From: HGM04593 sp045654885 | GTDB lineage: Bacteria; Bacteroidota; Bacteroidia; Bacteroidales; Bacteroidaceae | DNA length: 64,000 nucleotides | NCBI GenBank assembly: GCA_045654885.1 | Contig: JAZOOF010000051.1 | Coordinates: 1-64,000, forward strand | Direction of reading: 5' to 3' | In this document: piece after piece, positions 26,804-34,816 of the stretch | How positions within the stretch are numbered: the stretch's first letter is position 1 | Layout: every line of letters starts with the position of its first letter | The notes under the pieces: model-generated | The model's input: the letters and a program-made list of their open reading frames with translations, nothing else | Database searches by the model: none | Told to the model about the DNA's origin: nothing | Made by a program: the position numbers and the translations under genes

Positions 26804-27442
26804 TCACTCTATTATCAAATCCTCAACAGCAACCTTTGGAACATAGTGTACACCATCCTTGCGGTAGTAGGAATGGTCGTCACCCTCCTTTATATCTACG
26901 AGCTCAATTTTCTCGGCACCTTTACCTACTGCCATAACAAGCAATGGCTTATACGGAAGCGCAAGAGCATCGACAAGCCTGTCTGCATTGAAATCCATTA
27001 TACAAAGACCATTCAGCCCCATCTCTACAGCCTGCAAAAGCATGCTCTGCACCGATATTCCCAGGTCTACAAAAGTGCTGTTACGTGGCTCTATGGTTGA
27101 ACACACTACAATAAATGCATTAGGCTCTGTACCCACAAACGGAAGATTCAACTCCTTTAAACCCGCACCCATTCTAATCAGGGGCAACACTTTATGAGCC
27201 TCATCGGATGTCACAAGCCTGAAACGCAGAGGCTGGCGGTTACGGGCCGATGCAAGTTTTGTATTAACCGCCACAATGCGGCGCAACTGGTCGGCACGCA
27301 CGCGGTACGAGGCATCATACCCCCTTGTGCTGCGGTTTTTCACAAGCAATGACGAGAGCCCCTCCTTTGTCTTTGCACCCTGCGGTGAGGAAGAGCGTGA
27401 GCGGTACTGCTCCATTCTCTTTTCAAGATAGTTGTCGGCCAT
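26804..27442 (-). CDS. Nitroreductase-family flavoprotein
   Basis: 212 residues from the ATG at 27442; the open frame continues upstream through the tRNA-Cys terminator and is not coding there. FMN-dependent nitroreductase fold: N-R-S-T-R-G-Y near the start for phosphate binding, A-S-A-R-N-R-Q-P-L-R-F in the place of the usual S-x-x-N-x-Q-P, and G-I-S-V-Q-S-M-L-L-Q-A-V-E-M-G-L-N-G. The substrate cannot be read from sequence. It is probably cotranscribed with the membrane acyltransferase downstream. Its start is only about 23 bases after the tRNA-Cys terminator, so some expression may be read-through. Confidence 0.88.
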   Translation of the reverse strand: MADNYLEKRMEQYRSRSSSPQGAKTKEGLSSLLVKNRSTRGYDASYRVRADQLRRIVAVNTKLASARNRQPLRFRLVTSDEAHKVLPLIRMGAGLKELNLPFVGTEPNAFIVVCSTIEPRNSTFVDLGISVQSMLLQAVEMGLNGLCIMDFNADRLVDALALPYKPLLVMAVGKGAEKIELVDIKEGDDHSYYRKDGVHYVPKVAVEDLIIE

Positions 27443-27464
27443 AAAAGAATATGATAAAATAAAA

Positions 27465-27488
27465 AAAGAGCTCAACATTGAGCTCTTT
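27465..27488 (-). terminator. Terminator after tRNA-Cys
   Basis: On the minus strand AAAGAGCTCAA-TG-TTGAGCTCTTT is an 11-base perfect stem followed by a T7 run, directly after the tRNA 3' end at 27490. Confidence 0.85.
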
Positions 27489-27489
27489 G

Positions 27490-27561
27490 AGGTACCTGGC
27501 GGATTCGAACCGCCGTACATGGTTTTGCAGACCACTGACTAAGCCACTCATCCAAGGTACC
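27490..27561 (-). tRNA. tRNA-Cys (anticodon GCA)
   Basis: A 72-base cloverleaf read on the minus strand: acceptor GGTACCT/AGGTACC, anticodon loop CTGCAAA giving GCA, T-arm GGCGGTTCGAATCCGCC, and discriminator U73, a known identity element for CysRS. CCA is not encoded. It has its own promoter and terminator. Confidence 0.96.
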
Positions 27562-27597
27562 GATACCGCTTTGCGACCATGTCGCGTTAAGCGATGA

Positions 27598-27628
27598 CAA
27601 AGGTAAGACTTTTTTTGTGAAGAACAAA
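27598..27628 (-). promoter_or_regulatory. Promoter of tRNA-Cys
   Basis: Minus strand -33 TTTG (27625-27628), 19-base spacer, -7 TACCTTTG (27598-27605): exact consensus, 36 bases before the tRNA. Confidence 0.8.
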
Positions 27629-27732
27629 CAAAGAAGCCCATTTTTTGAAATTTTAAATCACTTTTCAGCAATTATTTCTTTACATAGGAGTGATTTTACG
27701 CATTTATGCTCTATCTTCGCACAAAATAGCAG

Positions 27733-29046
27733 ATGAAACGCAAGGTTGAAAGATTCATTGACGGGCACAGATTGCTGGAACAGGGCGACAAGGTACTCGT
27801 AGCAATCAGCGGTGGAGCCGACTCCGTCGCACTCCTTGTCGTGCTTTGCAAATTGGGATATGAGTGCGAAGCCATCCATTGCAATTTCCATCTGCGCGGC
27901 GAGGAGAGCAACCGCGACGAGCAGTTTACACGGGAGTTGTGCGAACGTCTGGGCATAACACTCCACACCGTGCATTTTGACACAAGGGAATATGCCCGGG
28001 AGAAGGGTATCTCCATTGAGATGGCTGCACGCGAACAGCGATATGCCGCCTTTGAAGAGCACAGAAGCGCAATTGGCGCAAAGGCTATCGCTGTGGCACA
28101 CCACCGAGACGATTCGGCCGAAACGCTGCTGCTGAATCTTATTCGCGGAACGGGGATAAAGGGGCTCAGGGGCATACAGCCGCGTAACGGATATATCGTG
28201 CGCCCATTGCTCTGCGTGGGACGCGATGAAATCACCGACTACCTGAGATGGCGCGGCGAGAGCTACATCACAGACAGCACAAACCTCACATGCGACTACA
28301 CACGCAACAAAATAAGGCTTGAACTGATTCCCAGGATGGCCGAAATAAACCCATCGGTTCTCGACACTCTTGCAGCCACCGCGCAGCGCATGAGCGATGC
28401 CGAAAAGATATACAGCCATGCCATTGACGAGGCTATAAGACGAGTTATAGACGAGAACACAGTAAGCATAGAGGCACTGTCAAAGGAGATTGCACCGGCA
28501 ACTATCCTGCATGGCATTCTGTCGCCTTTAGGCTTCAATAGCGCACAGATTGAGGATATTTCGGGCTCGCTTCACAACGAAGGCACAAAACAGTTCCACA
28601 CAACCGGATGGAGCGTTATAAAAGAGCGGGGAAGCCTCATAATAACCGAGAGAAAGGAGCTTGGGCAGGTGAATATGGAGTTGCCGGAAGAGGGGCATAT
28701 AAAAACAGCACAGGGCACATTATACATTACCAATAAGGCATTTGACGGTAACATCCCCAAAGAGCGCAACACAGCCGGCCTCGATGCCGACAGGCTGCAC
28801 TTGCCTCTGACCTTGCGCAACACACTCCCCGGAGACCGCTTTGCGCCATTCGGCATGCGGGGAACAAAGCTTGTCAGCGACTATCTCACCGACCGTAAAA
28901 AGAGCCTGCCTGAAAAACGTGCACAACTTGTTGTTACCGATGCAACCGGTGAGATTCTATGGTTGGTTGGGGAGCGTCCATCGGCACGCTGCTGCATCAA
29001 TGAAAAGACAAAGAGTATCGTATGCCTTGAGTGGCACAATGCATAG
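27733..29046 (+). CDS. tilS: tRNA(Ile)-lysidine synthase TilS
   Basis: 437 residues. It changes C34 of tRNA-Ile(CAU) to lysidine so the tRNA reads AUA. The PP-loop A-I-S-G-G-A-D-S-V-A-L at residue about 24 binds ATP, and the C-terminal TilS domain ends with R-N-T-L-P-G-D-R-F-A-P-F-G. A near-consensus -7 box TATCTTCG (27712-27719) lies just upstream. It converges with the Sel1-repeat gene. Confidence 0.95.
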   Translation: MKRKVERFIDGHRLLEQGDKVLVAISGGADSVALLVVLCKLGYECEAIHCNFHLRGEESNRDEQFTRELCERLGITLHTVHFDTREYAREKGISIEMAAREQRYAAFEEHRSAIGAKAIAVAHHRDDSAETLLLNLIRGTGIKGLRGIQPRNGYIVRPLLCVGRDEITDYLRWRGESYITDSTNLTCDYTRNKIRLELIPRMAEINPSVLDTLAATAQRMSDAEKIYSHAIDEAIRRVIDENTVSIEALSKEIAPATILHGILSPLGFNSAQIEDISGSLHNEGTKQFHTTGWSVIKERGSLIITERKELGQVNMELPEEGHIKTAQGTLYITNKAFDGNIPKERNTAGLDADRLHLPLTLRNTLPGDRFAPFGMRGTKLVSDYLTDRKKSLPEKRAQLVVTDATGEILWLVGERPSARCCINEKTKSIVCLEWHNA

Positions 29047-29052
29047 TGTGGA

Positions 29053-30702
29053 TTATCTGTCCAAATCCTTCAATGCCCTGACGGCATCCTCGAAATCCTG
29101 CTCGGCCGACAAGCGCCACAGTTCAATGGCCTTGTCCCTGTTTTTTGGGACACCTTGACCATAGTAGTGACACACACCAAGGTCATACAGCGCAGCGGGG
29201 TGCTCTTTTAGTGTTGCCATCTCATACCAGTTCACAGCCTTGCCATAATCCTGCTCAACTCCAAGCCCACGGTAATACATGATTCCAAGAAGATACATTG
29301 CATCGGCATTTCCCTGCGCGGCAGCCTTTGCACACCAACGTGCTGCAGTATTGTAGTTCTGCGCTACACCGCGCCCCATATAATAACAATGGGCAATGCT
29401 GTACTGCGCATCGGCATCACCCGCATCGGCCCCCTTCCTATACCATTTGACAGCCGTCTTGTAATCGACGCTGTCAACCACACCAATGTAATAACAGTAG
29501 GCAAGCTTGTTGTAGGCAGGTACATACTCCAGTTCTGCAGCCTGCCTGTACCATGCGAATGAGGATTTCAAGTCAATACTCTCTTCACCCTCCGGAACAT
29601 AATACTCGGCAAGGCAGTACATAGCCTCGGCACTCCCAAGCTCGGCAGCCATCAAATAGAGAGTCATGGCCTCTTCATAGTCATAAGCTACGCCATCACC
29701 CCAATAGTAGCAACCGGCAAGCTGGCACATGGCATCGGCATCGCCGTTCTTTGCGGCTTTCCTGTACCATTTTGCAGCAGTGGCATGGTTCTCCTTCACT
29801 CCGTAGCCCGAATAGTAGCAACCGGCGATTATGTATTGCGCATCGGCATGACCAGCCACGGCCGCCTTCTCATACCATGTTGCAGCCTTGACAGAATCCT
29901 TTTCTACACCGGTACCATTGCTGTAGCACCCGGCAAGGGTGTATTGCGCCTTCACATGCCCCTGAGCGGCAGCCTTCTCGAACCAACGGAACGCAGCCAC
30001 ATCATCCTGCACGGCACCATCGCCATAGGCATAGCACATCGCAAGATTATATTGGGCTGAATCCAACCCCTGCACGGCAGCTTTTTTATACCAATAGAAT
30101 GCCTCATCGGCATTCTGCTCCACGCCGTAGCCAAAGAAGAAACAGTCGCCGACCTCGTTGCAGGCAACAGAATAGCCCTTATCGGCAGCACGGTACAGAT
30201 AATCGAAAGCCATGAGAGTATCGGCCTCCACCCCCTCGCCCTGCCTGTAACATACGCCAAGATTTGTCATTGCCGCAGCATTGCCCTGCCCGGCAGCAAG
30301 ACGATACCACTTGACGGCCTCCTGCAGGTCGTGCTTAACGCCGTAGCCCTTGTGATAGCAGTTGCCTAAATTACACTGTGCCACATCATTACCTTGTGCA
30401 GCCGATTTATTGAACCAGGAAACTGCCCTGTTGTAGTTCTGCCCGACACCCTTGCCCTGCACATAGCAGGCACCCAGGTTACATTGTGCCAAGGCATTGC
30501 CGCGTTTGGCCTCCTCTTTCCACAACCCCACAGCCGTCTTGTAGTCACCGGTCCTGTATGCTTCGAGCCCCTTGATATAGCCCTCTGTGCGCAAAGAATC
30601 ATGCGGAAGCGGTTCTACCCCACCCCATGCCGGAACGGTCGCCGAAAGAATAGCAACCAGCACCAAAAGTATGCGCACGCAGTTTCTCATAACAGCACTC
30701 AT
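29053..30702 (-). CDS. Secreted Sel1-repeat protein
   Basis: 549 residues: a signal peptide (V-R-I-L-L-V-L-V-A-I-L-S-A-T-V-P-A-W-G) followed by 13 consecutive 36-residue Sel1-like repeats and a partial one at each end. Each repeat reads roughly G-x-A-x-A-x-x-x-L-G-x-C-Y-x-x-G-x-G-V. Such solenoids bind partner proteins. The ATG at 30702 overlaps the TGA of the upstream gene (ATGA coupling); a second ATG at 30690 would also fit the signal peptide. Both proteins of the pair are repeat proteins, suggesting one exported complex. Function unknown. Confidence 0.88.
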   Translation of the reverse strand: MSAVMRNCVRILLVLVAILSATVPAWGGVEPLPHDSLRTEGYIKGLEAYRTGDYKTAVGLWKEEAKRGNALAQCNLGACYVQGKGVGQNYNRAVSWFNKSAAQGNDVAQCNLGNCYHKGYGVKHDLQEAVKWYRLAAGQGNAAAMTNLGVCYRQGEGVEADTLMAFDYLYRAADKGYSVACNEVGDCFFFGYGVEQNADEAFYWYKKAAVQGLDSAQYNLAMCYAYGDGAVQDDVAAFRWFEKAAAQGHVKAQYTLAGCYSNGTGVEKDSVKAATWYEKAAVAGHADAQYIIAGCYYSGYGVKENHATAAKWYRKAAKNGDADAMCQLAGCYYWGDGVAYDYEEAMTLYLMAAELGSAEAMYCLAEYYVPEGEESIDLKSSFAWYRQAAELEYVPAYNKLAYCYYIGVVDSVDYKTAVKWYRKGADAGDADAQYSIAHCYYMGRGVAQNYNTAARWCAKAAAQGNADAMYLLGIMYYRGLGVEQDYGKAVNWYEMATLKEHPAALYDLGVCHYYGQGVPKNRDKAIELWRLSAEQDFEDAVRALKDLDR

Positions 30703-32381
30703 TTATCACATTCTCCAATCACAGCCTCGGCATCGGGGTGCCCAAGTTCTGCCGCCTTGCGCAAATATGGCATAGCCTTCTCGTTCTCGCCCTTCTGCAT
30801 ATACAGACGGCCAAGCAGATAATGCACATCGGGGGAAGTTGGAGCAAGAGCCTCGGCCTCGGAAAGAACTCTTATTCCCTCATCGAAATATTTCACACGG
30901 TAACACAACAGACCCTTCTCAATGTAATACACAGGGTTCTGCGGGTCAAGGTAAATTGCCGTGTCAAAGTCATTGAGCGCCTGTGCATACATCTTTGCAC
31001 CAAGCTCGGACTGCGCACGGAGATAGTAGAACTCTGCACCAAGGGTGCCGCCCATTATATTCTCGTAACGGATATAGTCATAGACCGCATTACGATACTT
31101 ATTTGCCGTTGCGTTGACAAGAGCACGTGTAAGGATGTATGGAGCATAGGATTTCACCGCCAGGGAATCGAAACAAGCCACAGCACTGTCAAGCATTGCA
31201 ACCGACTTGTCATAATCCTGCACCTCCCTGTAACACTGCGATGCCTTTGCAAAGAGTTCGGCACTGCGCATGCCGGTTGCGGCAAGCGACTCATAGCACT
31301 CGGCAGCAGCAATATAATTTCCTTGTGAGCATAGAATCTCGGCCTTTCCGTTCAGGAAAAGAGACTGGCTGTCGGCCGTTATAGCCATATCAATCTCGCG
31401 CAAGGCATTCCCGAACGACAAGGAGGGATGCGAAACCGTGTCACCCTCAAGCACAATGGTATTGATGGCCTTTGCCTTGCTGTAATGCACCTCTGCGGGG
31501 TTCTTTGCAAGAGCGAGAGCCTTTCTCCAGGACTGTTCAGCCACATCAAAGTCACGAAGCACCAATGCCTCATATTCTGCCCTTGCCATATACCCCTCGT
31601 AACTCTCGGGGTACAACGCTATGAAATCATCAATCACAGTTTTATACGACTCGTCGTTGCCTACAATTGCCTGCATATAAAGACAGGAGAGAGCCTCTTC
31701 CTTGTTGCCCGGCAGTGCAGTGCGTATCCCCATTGAACGGTAATATCCATTGCCATAGAGGGGCACAGAGACATCGAGCGCAGAAAAGAGCGATGCACCG
31801 ATGGCATAACTGTTCACCGTGTCACCGGCTGCACTCTCCTGCATTATGGCAACAAGTTCACCGCCCTCATTCACCACCGGCAAGGTCATGAAACGCGGTT
31901 CCATTGGTTTTGCCAAGGTATAGTAGGCACAAGAGTAGACAGAATCGGTCCTCTCCACCGTAGCCTCCTCAACAAAGCCCTCTTTTCCTATACCGTAACC
32001 AAGCTGAAACAGTGTCTCGCCTTCTACGACAGGAGATACAGATATGGCAAGTGGCTTCACCTTTTTGTCGGCGGCCACGCGAACCCTTATACAGTCGAAC
32101 ATCTCATTTACCCCGACAATGTTCTTCACCGTGCGCACAACACCCTTGTAGTCGATTACCACGGCACTGTCGGCACCCACAAAAAGCGAGTACGATGCAA
32201 TGAGTTCACTGCTTCTACCGGCAAAAACAGCCGTTCCGCTTTGCAACATCACACCCTGCCTGTAGGTTACAACGCTTGCAACCGCACGGCGCGCCTTATC
32301 CACACCCTTTGGCAACTTGCCGGCAAAGAGAGACATTGCCGACAAAGAGACAACAAAGAGCAATGACACCAATCTTTTCAT
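30699..32381 (-). CDS. Degenerate trypsin-like domain plus TPR, exported
   Basis: 560 residues from the ATG at 32381, where the signal peptide begins (MKRLVSLLFVVSLSAMSLFA). Residues about 25-210 have the strand pattern of a trypsin-fold protease (A-S-V-V-T-Y...G-T-A-V-F-A-G...F-D-C-I-R-V). The usual catalytic His is absent (L-I-A-S-Y-S-L-F) and the expected G-x-S-G-G block reads V-V-N-E-G-G-E-L-V. It is thus probably a pseudoprotease. The rest is TPR repeats, ending in the clear motif L-L-G-R-L-Y-M-Q-K-G-E-N-E-K-A. Translationally coupled to the Sel1 protein. Confidence 0.8.
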   Translation of the reverse strand: MKRLVSLLFVVSLSAMSLFAGKLPKGVDKARRAVASVVTYRQGVMLQSGTAVFAGRSSELIASYSLFVGADSAVVIDYKGVVRTVKNIVGVNEMFDCIRVRVAADKKVKPLAISVSPVVEGETLFQLGYGIGKEGFVEEATVERTDSVYSCAYYTLAKPMEPRFMTLPVVNEGGELVAIMQESAAGDTVNSYAIGASLFSALDVSVPLYGNGYYRSMGIRTALPGNKEEALSCLYMQAIVGNDESYKTVIDDFIALYPESYEGYMARAEYEALVLRDFDVAEQSWRKALALAKNPAEVHYSKAKAINTIVLEGDTVSHPSLSFGNALREIDMAITADSQSLFLNGKAEILCSQGNYIAAAECYESLAATGMRSAELFAKASQCYREVQDYDKSVAMLDSAVACFDSLAVKSYAPYILTRALVNATANKYRNAVYDYIRYENIMGGTLGAEFYYLRAQSELGAKMYAQALNDFDTAIYLDPQNPVYYIEKGLLCYRVKYFDEGIRVLSEAEALAPTSPDVHYLLGRLYMQKGENEKAMPYLRKAAELGHPDAEAVIGECDK

Positions 32382-32386
32382 AGAAA

Positions 32387-33133
32387 TCAGTCGTTGAGGT
32401 GACGCTGACGAACAGCCTCGTAAAGAATTACACCGGTAGCGACAGAGACATTGAGCGACTCGATATTGCCATACTGTGGAATTGCCACCCAATCATCGCA
32501 CAGCGCAAGGTGCTCCTGTGGAATACCCTTGTCCTCGGCACCCATCACCACGCATACAGGCTCGTTGAAGTCGGCCTGAGTATAGTTGATTTTGCCCTTC
32601 TCTGTTGCGCATATGATACGTATGCCCGAAGCCTTGAGGTATTTCAAGGTCTCGGTAATGTTCTTCTCGCGGCACACCGGCAACACGTGCAGTGCACCTG
32701 CCGAGGTCTTCACAGCATCGGCATTCACGGTAACACTGTTGTGCGAGGGTATGATGATGGCATCAACGCCTGCACAGTCGCAGGTTCGGGCAATAGAACC
32801 GAAGTTGCGCACATCGGTAATACCGTCGAGCAGCACAAGGAAAGGCACCTTGCCCTCTTCGTAGAGAGTGGGTACAAGCGTGTCGACGCTTGCATACTCC
32901 ACTGCCGAGATATATGCAATCACACCCTGATGATTCTTGCGTGTAATGCGGTTCAGTTTCTCAACCGGCACACGCACAACAGGGATGGTCCGTCCCCTGA
33001 GGGCAGCGAACAGTTCACGCGACAACTCGCTCTGCAAGTCACGCTTTACAAGTATCTTATCAACCTCCTTACCGGCCTCAATAGCCTCAAGAACGGCGCG
33101 TACGCCGAATATCATTTCATTTGAATTTACCAT
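32387..33133 (-). CDS. rlmB: SPOUT-family rRNA 2'-O-methyltransferase (RlmB-like)
   Basis: 248 residues from the ATG at 33133. TrmH/RlmB group: an N-terminal L30e-like substrate-binding domain (F-G-V-R-A-V-L-E-A-I), then a SpoU methylase domain with L-D-G-I-T-D-V-R-N-F-G-S-I-A-R-T, V-M-G-A-E-D-K-G-I and the C-terminal I-E-S-L-N-V-S-V-A knot that binds SAM. The closest known role is 2'-O-methylation of G2251 in 23S rRNA. A tRNA target cannot be excluded by sequence alone. Confidence 0.9.
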   Translation of the reverse strand: MVNSNEMIFGVRAVLEAIEAGKEVDKILVKRDLQSELSRELFAALRGRTIPVVRVPVEKLNRITRKNHQGVIAYISAVEYASVDTLVPTLYEEGKVPFLVLLDGITDVRNFGSIARTCDCAGVDAIIIPSHNSVTVNADAVKTSAGALHVLPVCREKNITETLKYLKASGIRIICATEKGKINYTQADFNEPVCVVMGAEDKGIPQEHLALCDDWVAIPQYGNIESLNVSVATGVILYEAVRQRHLND

Positions 33134-33146
33134 TTTATCCTGTTTT

Positions 33147-34808
33147 TTATGATTGTGACAACAGAAGATTGGCTGCACTTATGGCCGCATCGGTGAGCAC
33201 CTCGCCGCTCATCATCTGTGCAATCTCGCGCACTCTCTCCTGCTGTTCAAGTTCTACAATATCTGTTAGCGTTCCCTTTGCCGTCTCCTCCTTGTGCACC
33301 TTGTAGTGGCGCAATCCAAGAGCTGCCACCTGTGGCAGGTGTGTGATGCTGAGCACCTGACGGTTGGCACGGCCCATCTGCTGCATCATTCGGCCCATGC
33401 GCTCGGCAAGCACACCCGACACACCTGTATCAACCTCGTCGAAAATCAAGGTCGGCTGATTGGTGCTTGATGCTACCAGCGACTTGAGAGCAAGCATCAC
33501 GCGCGCCATCTCACCACCCGATGCAACATCGCAAAGCGGCTGTGGAACACTGCTGCTGTTGGCCGAGAAGAGGAATGTGACGGTATCACATCCCTGCGGA
33601 GTAAAACCATCGGTCGCTGCAAAATCGACCTCGAAACGAATCATAGGCATGCCCAAATTCACAAGCATGGAAACCATCTCTGTCTGCAGTTTCAGCGCGC
33701 TCTCCTTGCGCACCTTGGTAATTTTGCCGGCCACGTTCGCCAGTTCCTTTCCAAGTTCATCTATGCGGCGCTGCAAAGAGCGTATATCGTCGTCGCCGCA
33801 CTCAATTCTGTCAAGCCTCTCGGCAAAAGAGGCAGCAAGAGCCAACAGTTCGCCAGCCGACCCGGCACGATGTTTCTTCTGCAAATCGTATATCATTGCC
33901 AGGCGACGCTCAACAAACTCAAACCTGTCGGGCGAATACTGCACACGGCCGGCGCGCTGCTCCATCTCACTGCAGCAATCCTTGAGCTCTATATAGCAGT
34001 TCTCCAAACGGCCTGACAACTCTTCGGCTGCACTGTAGTGGGACGATATACGCGCCAAAGCATTGGCACCCTCACGCAACGCCTGCAACAGGCTGTTGCC
34101 GTCGCCATCAATTGAGGTACATGCGCCATACAAGGCACCCTGTATCTCCTCGGCATGCGACAGTTCGCTCACCTCCTGCTCAAGTTCCTCAACCTCGCCA
34201 TCTTTGAGCGCTGCAGCATTGAGTTCGTCGAGCTGAAAACGAAGCCACTCCTCGTCGCGTCGGCTCTTCTCAAGCGTCTCCTTCAGTTTCTTGAGTTCAC
34301 CGTTCATTGAGCGGTAAGCATCGTACTGCAGCCTGTAGCTGTCAAGCAGTGCCTTGTTGCCCGAGAGTGTGTCGAGCACGCGCAACTGATAACCGGCATC
34401 GCCAAGCAACAGATTCTGGTGCTGTGAGTGGATATCCATGAGACGGGTACCCAGTTCCTTGAGCTGCGCAACAGAGACAGGCGTGTCATTCACGAATGCC
34501 CTGCTACGCCCTGTTGCAGCCACCTCGCGGCGCACAATACACTCGCTGTCATAGTCGAGGTCATTCTCCTCGAACCACCCCTGCAGAGCAAAATCGGAGA
34601 TATCGAAGCAGCCCTCTATCACACAACGGTCGGCACCCTCACGGATTGACTTCGCGTCGGAGCGCTGGCCCAACAGCACAGAAATGGCACCAAGAAAGAC
34701 CGATTTTCCGTGACCTGTCTCACCCGTAATGACAGAGAAGCCTGCAGAGAAATCAACCTCCACACGCTCAATCAGTGCAAAATTACGTATTGATATATGT
34801 TTAAGCAT
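33147..34808 (-). CDS. recN: DNA repair protein RecN
   Basis: 553 residues from the ATG at 34808 (M-L-K-H-I-S-I-R-N-F-A-L-I); an ATG at 34820 overlaps the upstream stop. An SMC-like ATPase in double-strand break repair: an N-terminal Walker A, a central coiled coil of about 200 residues, then the ABC signature A-S-G-G-E-M-A-R-V-M-L-A-L and Walker B L-I-F-D-E-V-D-T-G-V-S-G. The Walker A reads G-E-T-G-H-G-K-S, with His where Ala is usual. Next to coaBC-DUF4835, as is common in Bacteroidetes. Confidence 0.95.
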   Translation of the reverse strand: MLKHISIRNFALIERVEVDFSAGFSVITGETGHGKSVFLGAISVLLGQRSDAKSIREGADRCVIEGCFDISDFALQGWFEENDLDYDSECIVRREVAATGRSRAFVNDTPVSVAQLKELGTRLMDIHSQHQNLLLGDAGYQLRVLDTLSGNKALLDSYRLQYDAYRSMNGELKKLKETLEKSRRDEEWLRFQLDELNAAALKDGEVEELEQEVSELSHAEEIQGALYGACTSIDGDGNSLLQALREGANALARISSHYSAAEELSGRLENCYIELKDCCSEMEQRAGRVQYSPDRFEFVERRLAMIYDLQKKHRAGSAGELLALAASFAERLDRIECGDDDIRSLQRRIDELGKELANVAGKITKVRKESALKLQTEMVSMLVNLGMPMIRFEVDFAATDGFTPQGCDTVTFLFSANSSSVPQPLCDVASGGEMARVMLALKSLVASSTNQPTLIFDEVDTGVSGVLAERMGRMMQQMGRANRQVLSITHLPQVAALGLRHYKVHKEETAKGTLTDIVELEQQERVREIAQMMSGEVLTDAAISAANLLLSQS

Positions 34809-34816
34809 TATGCTTC

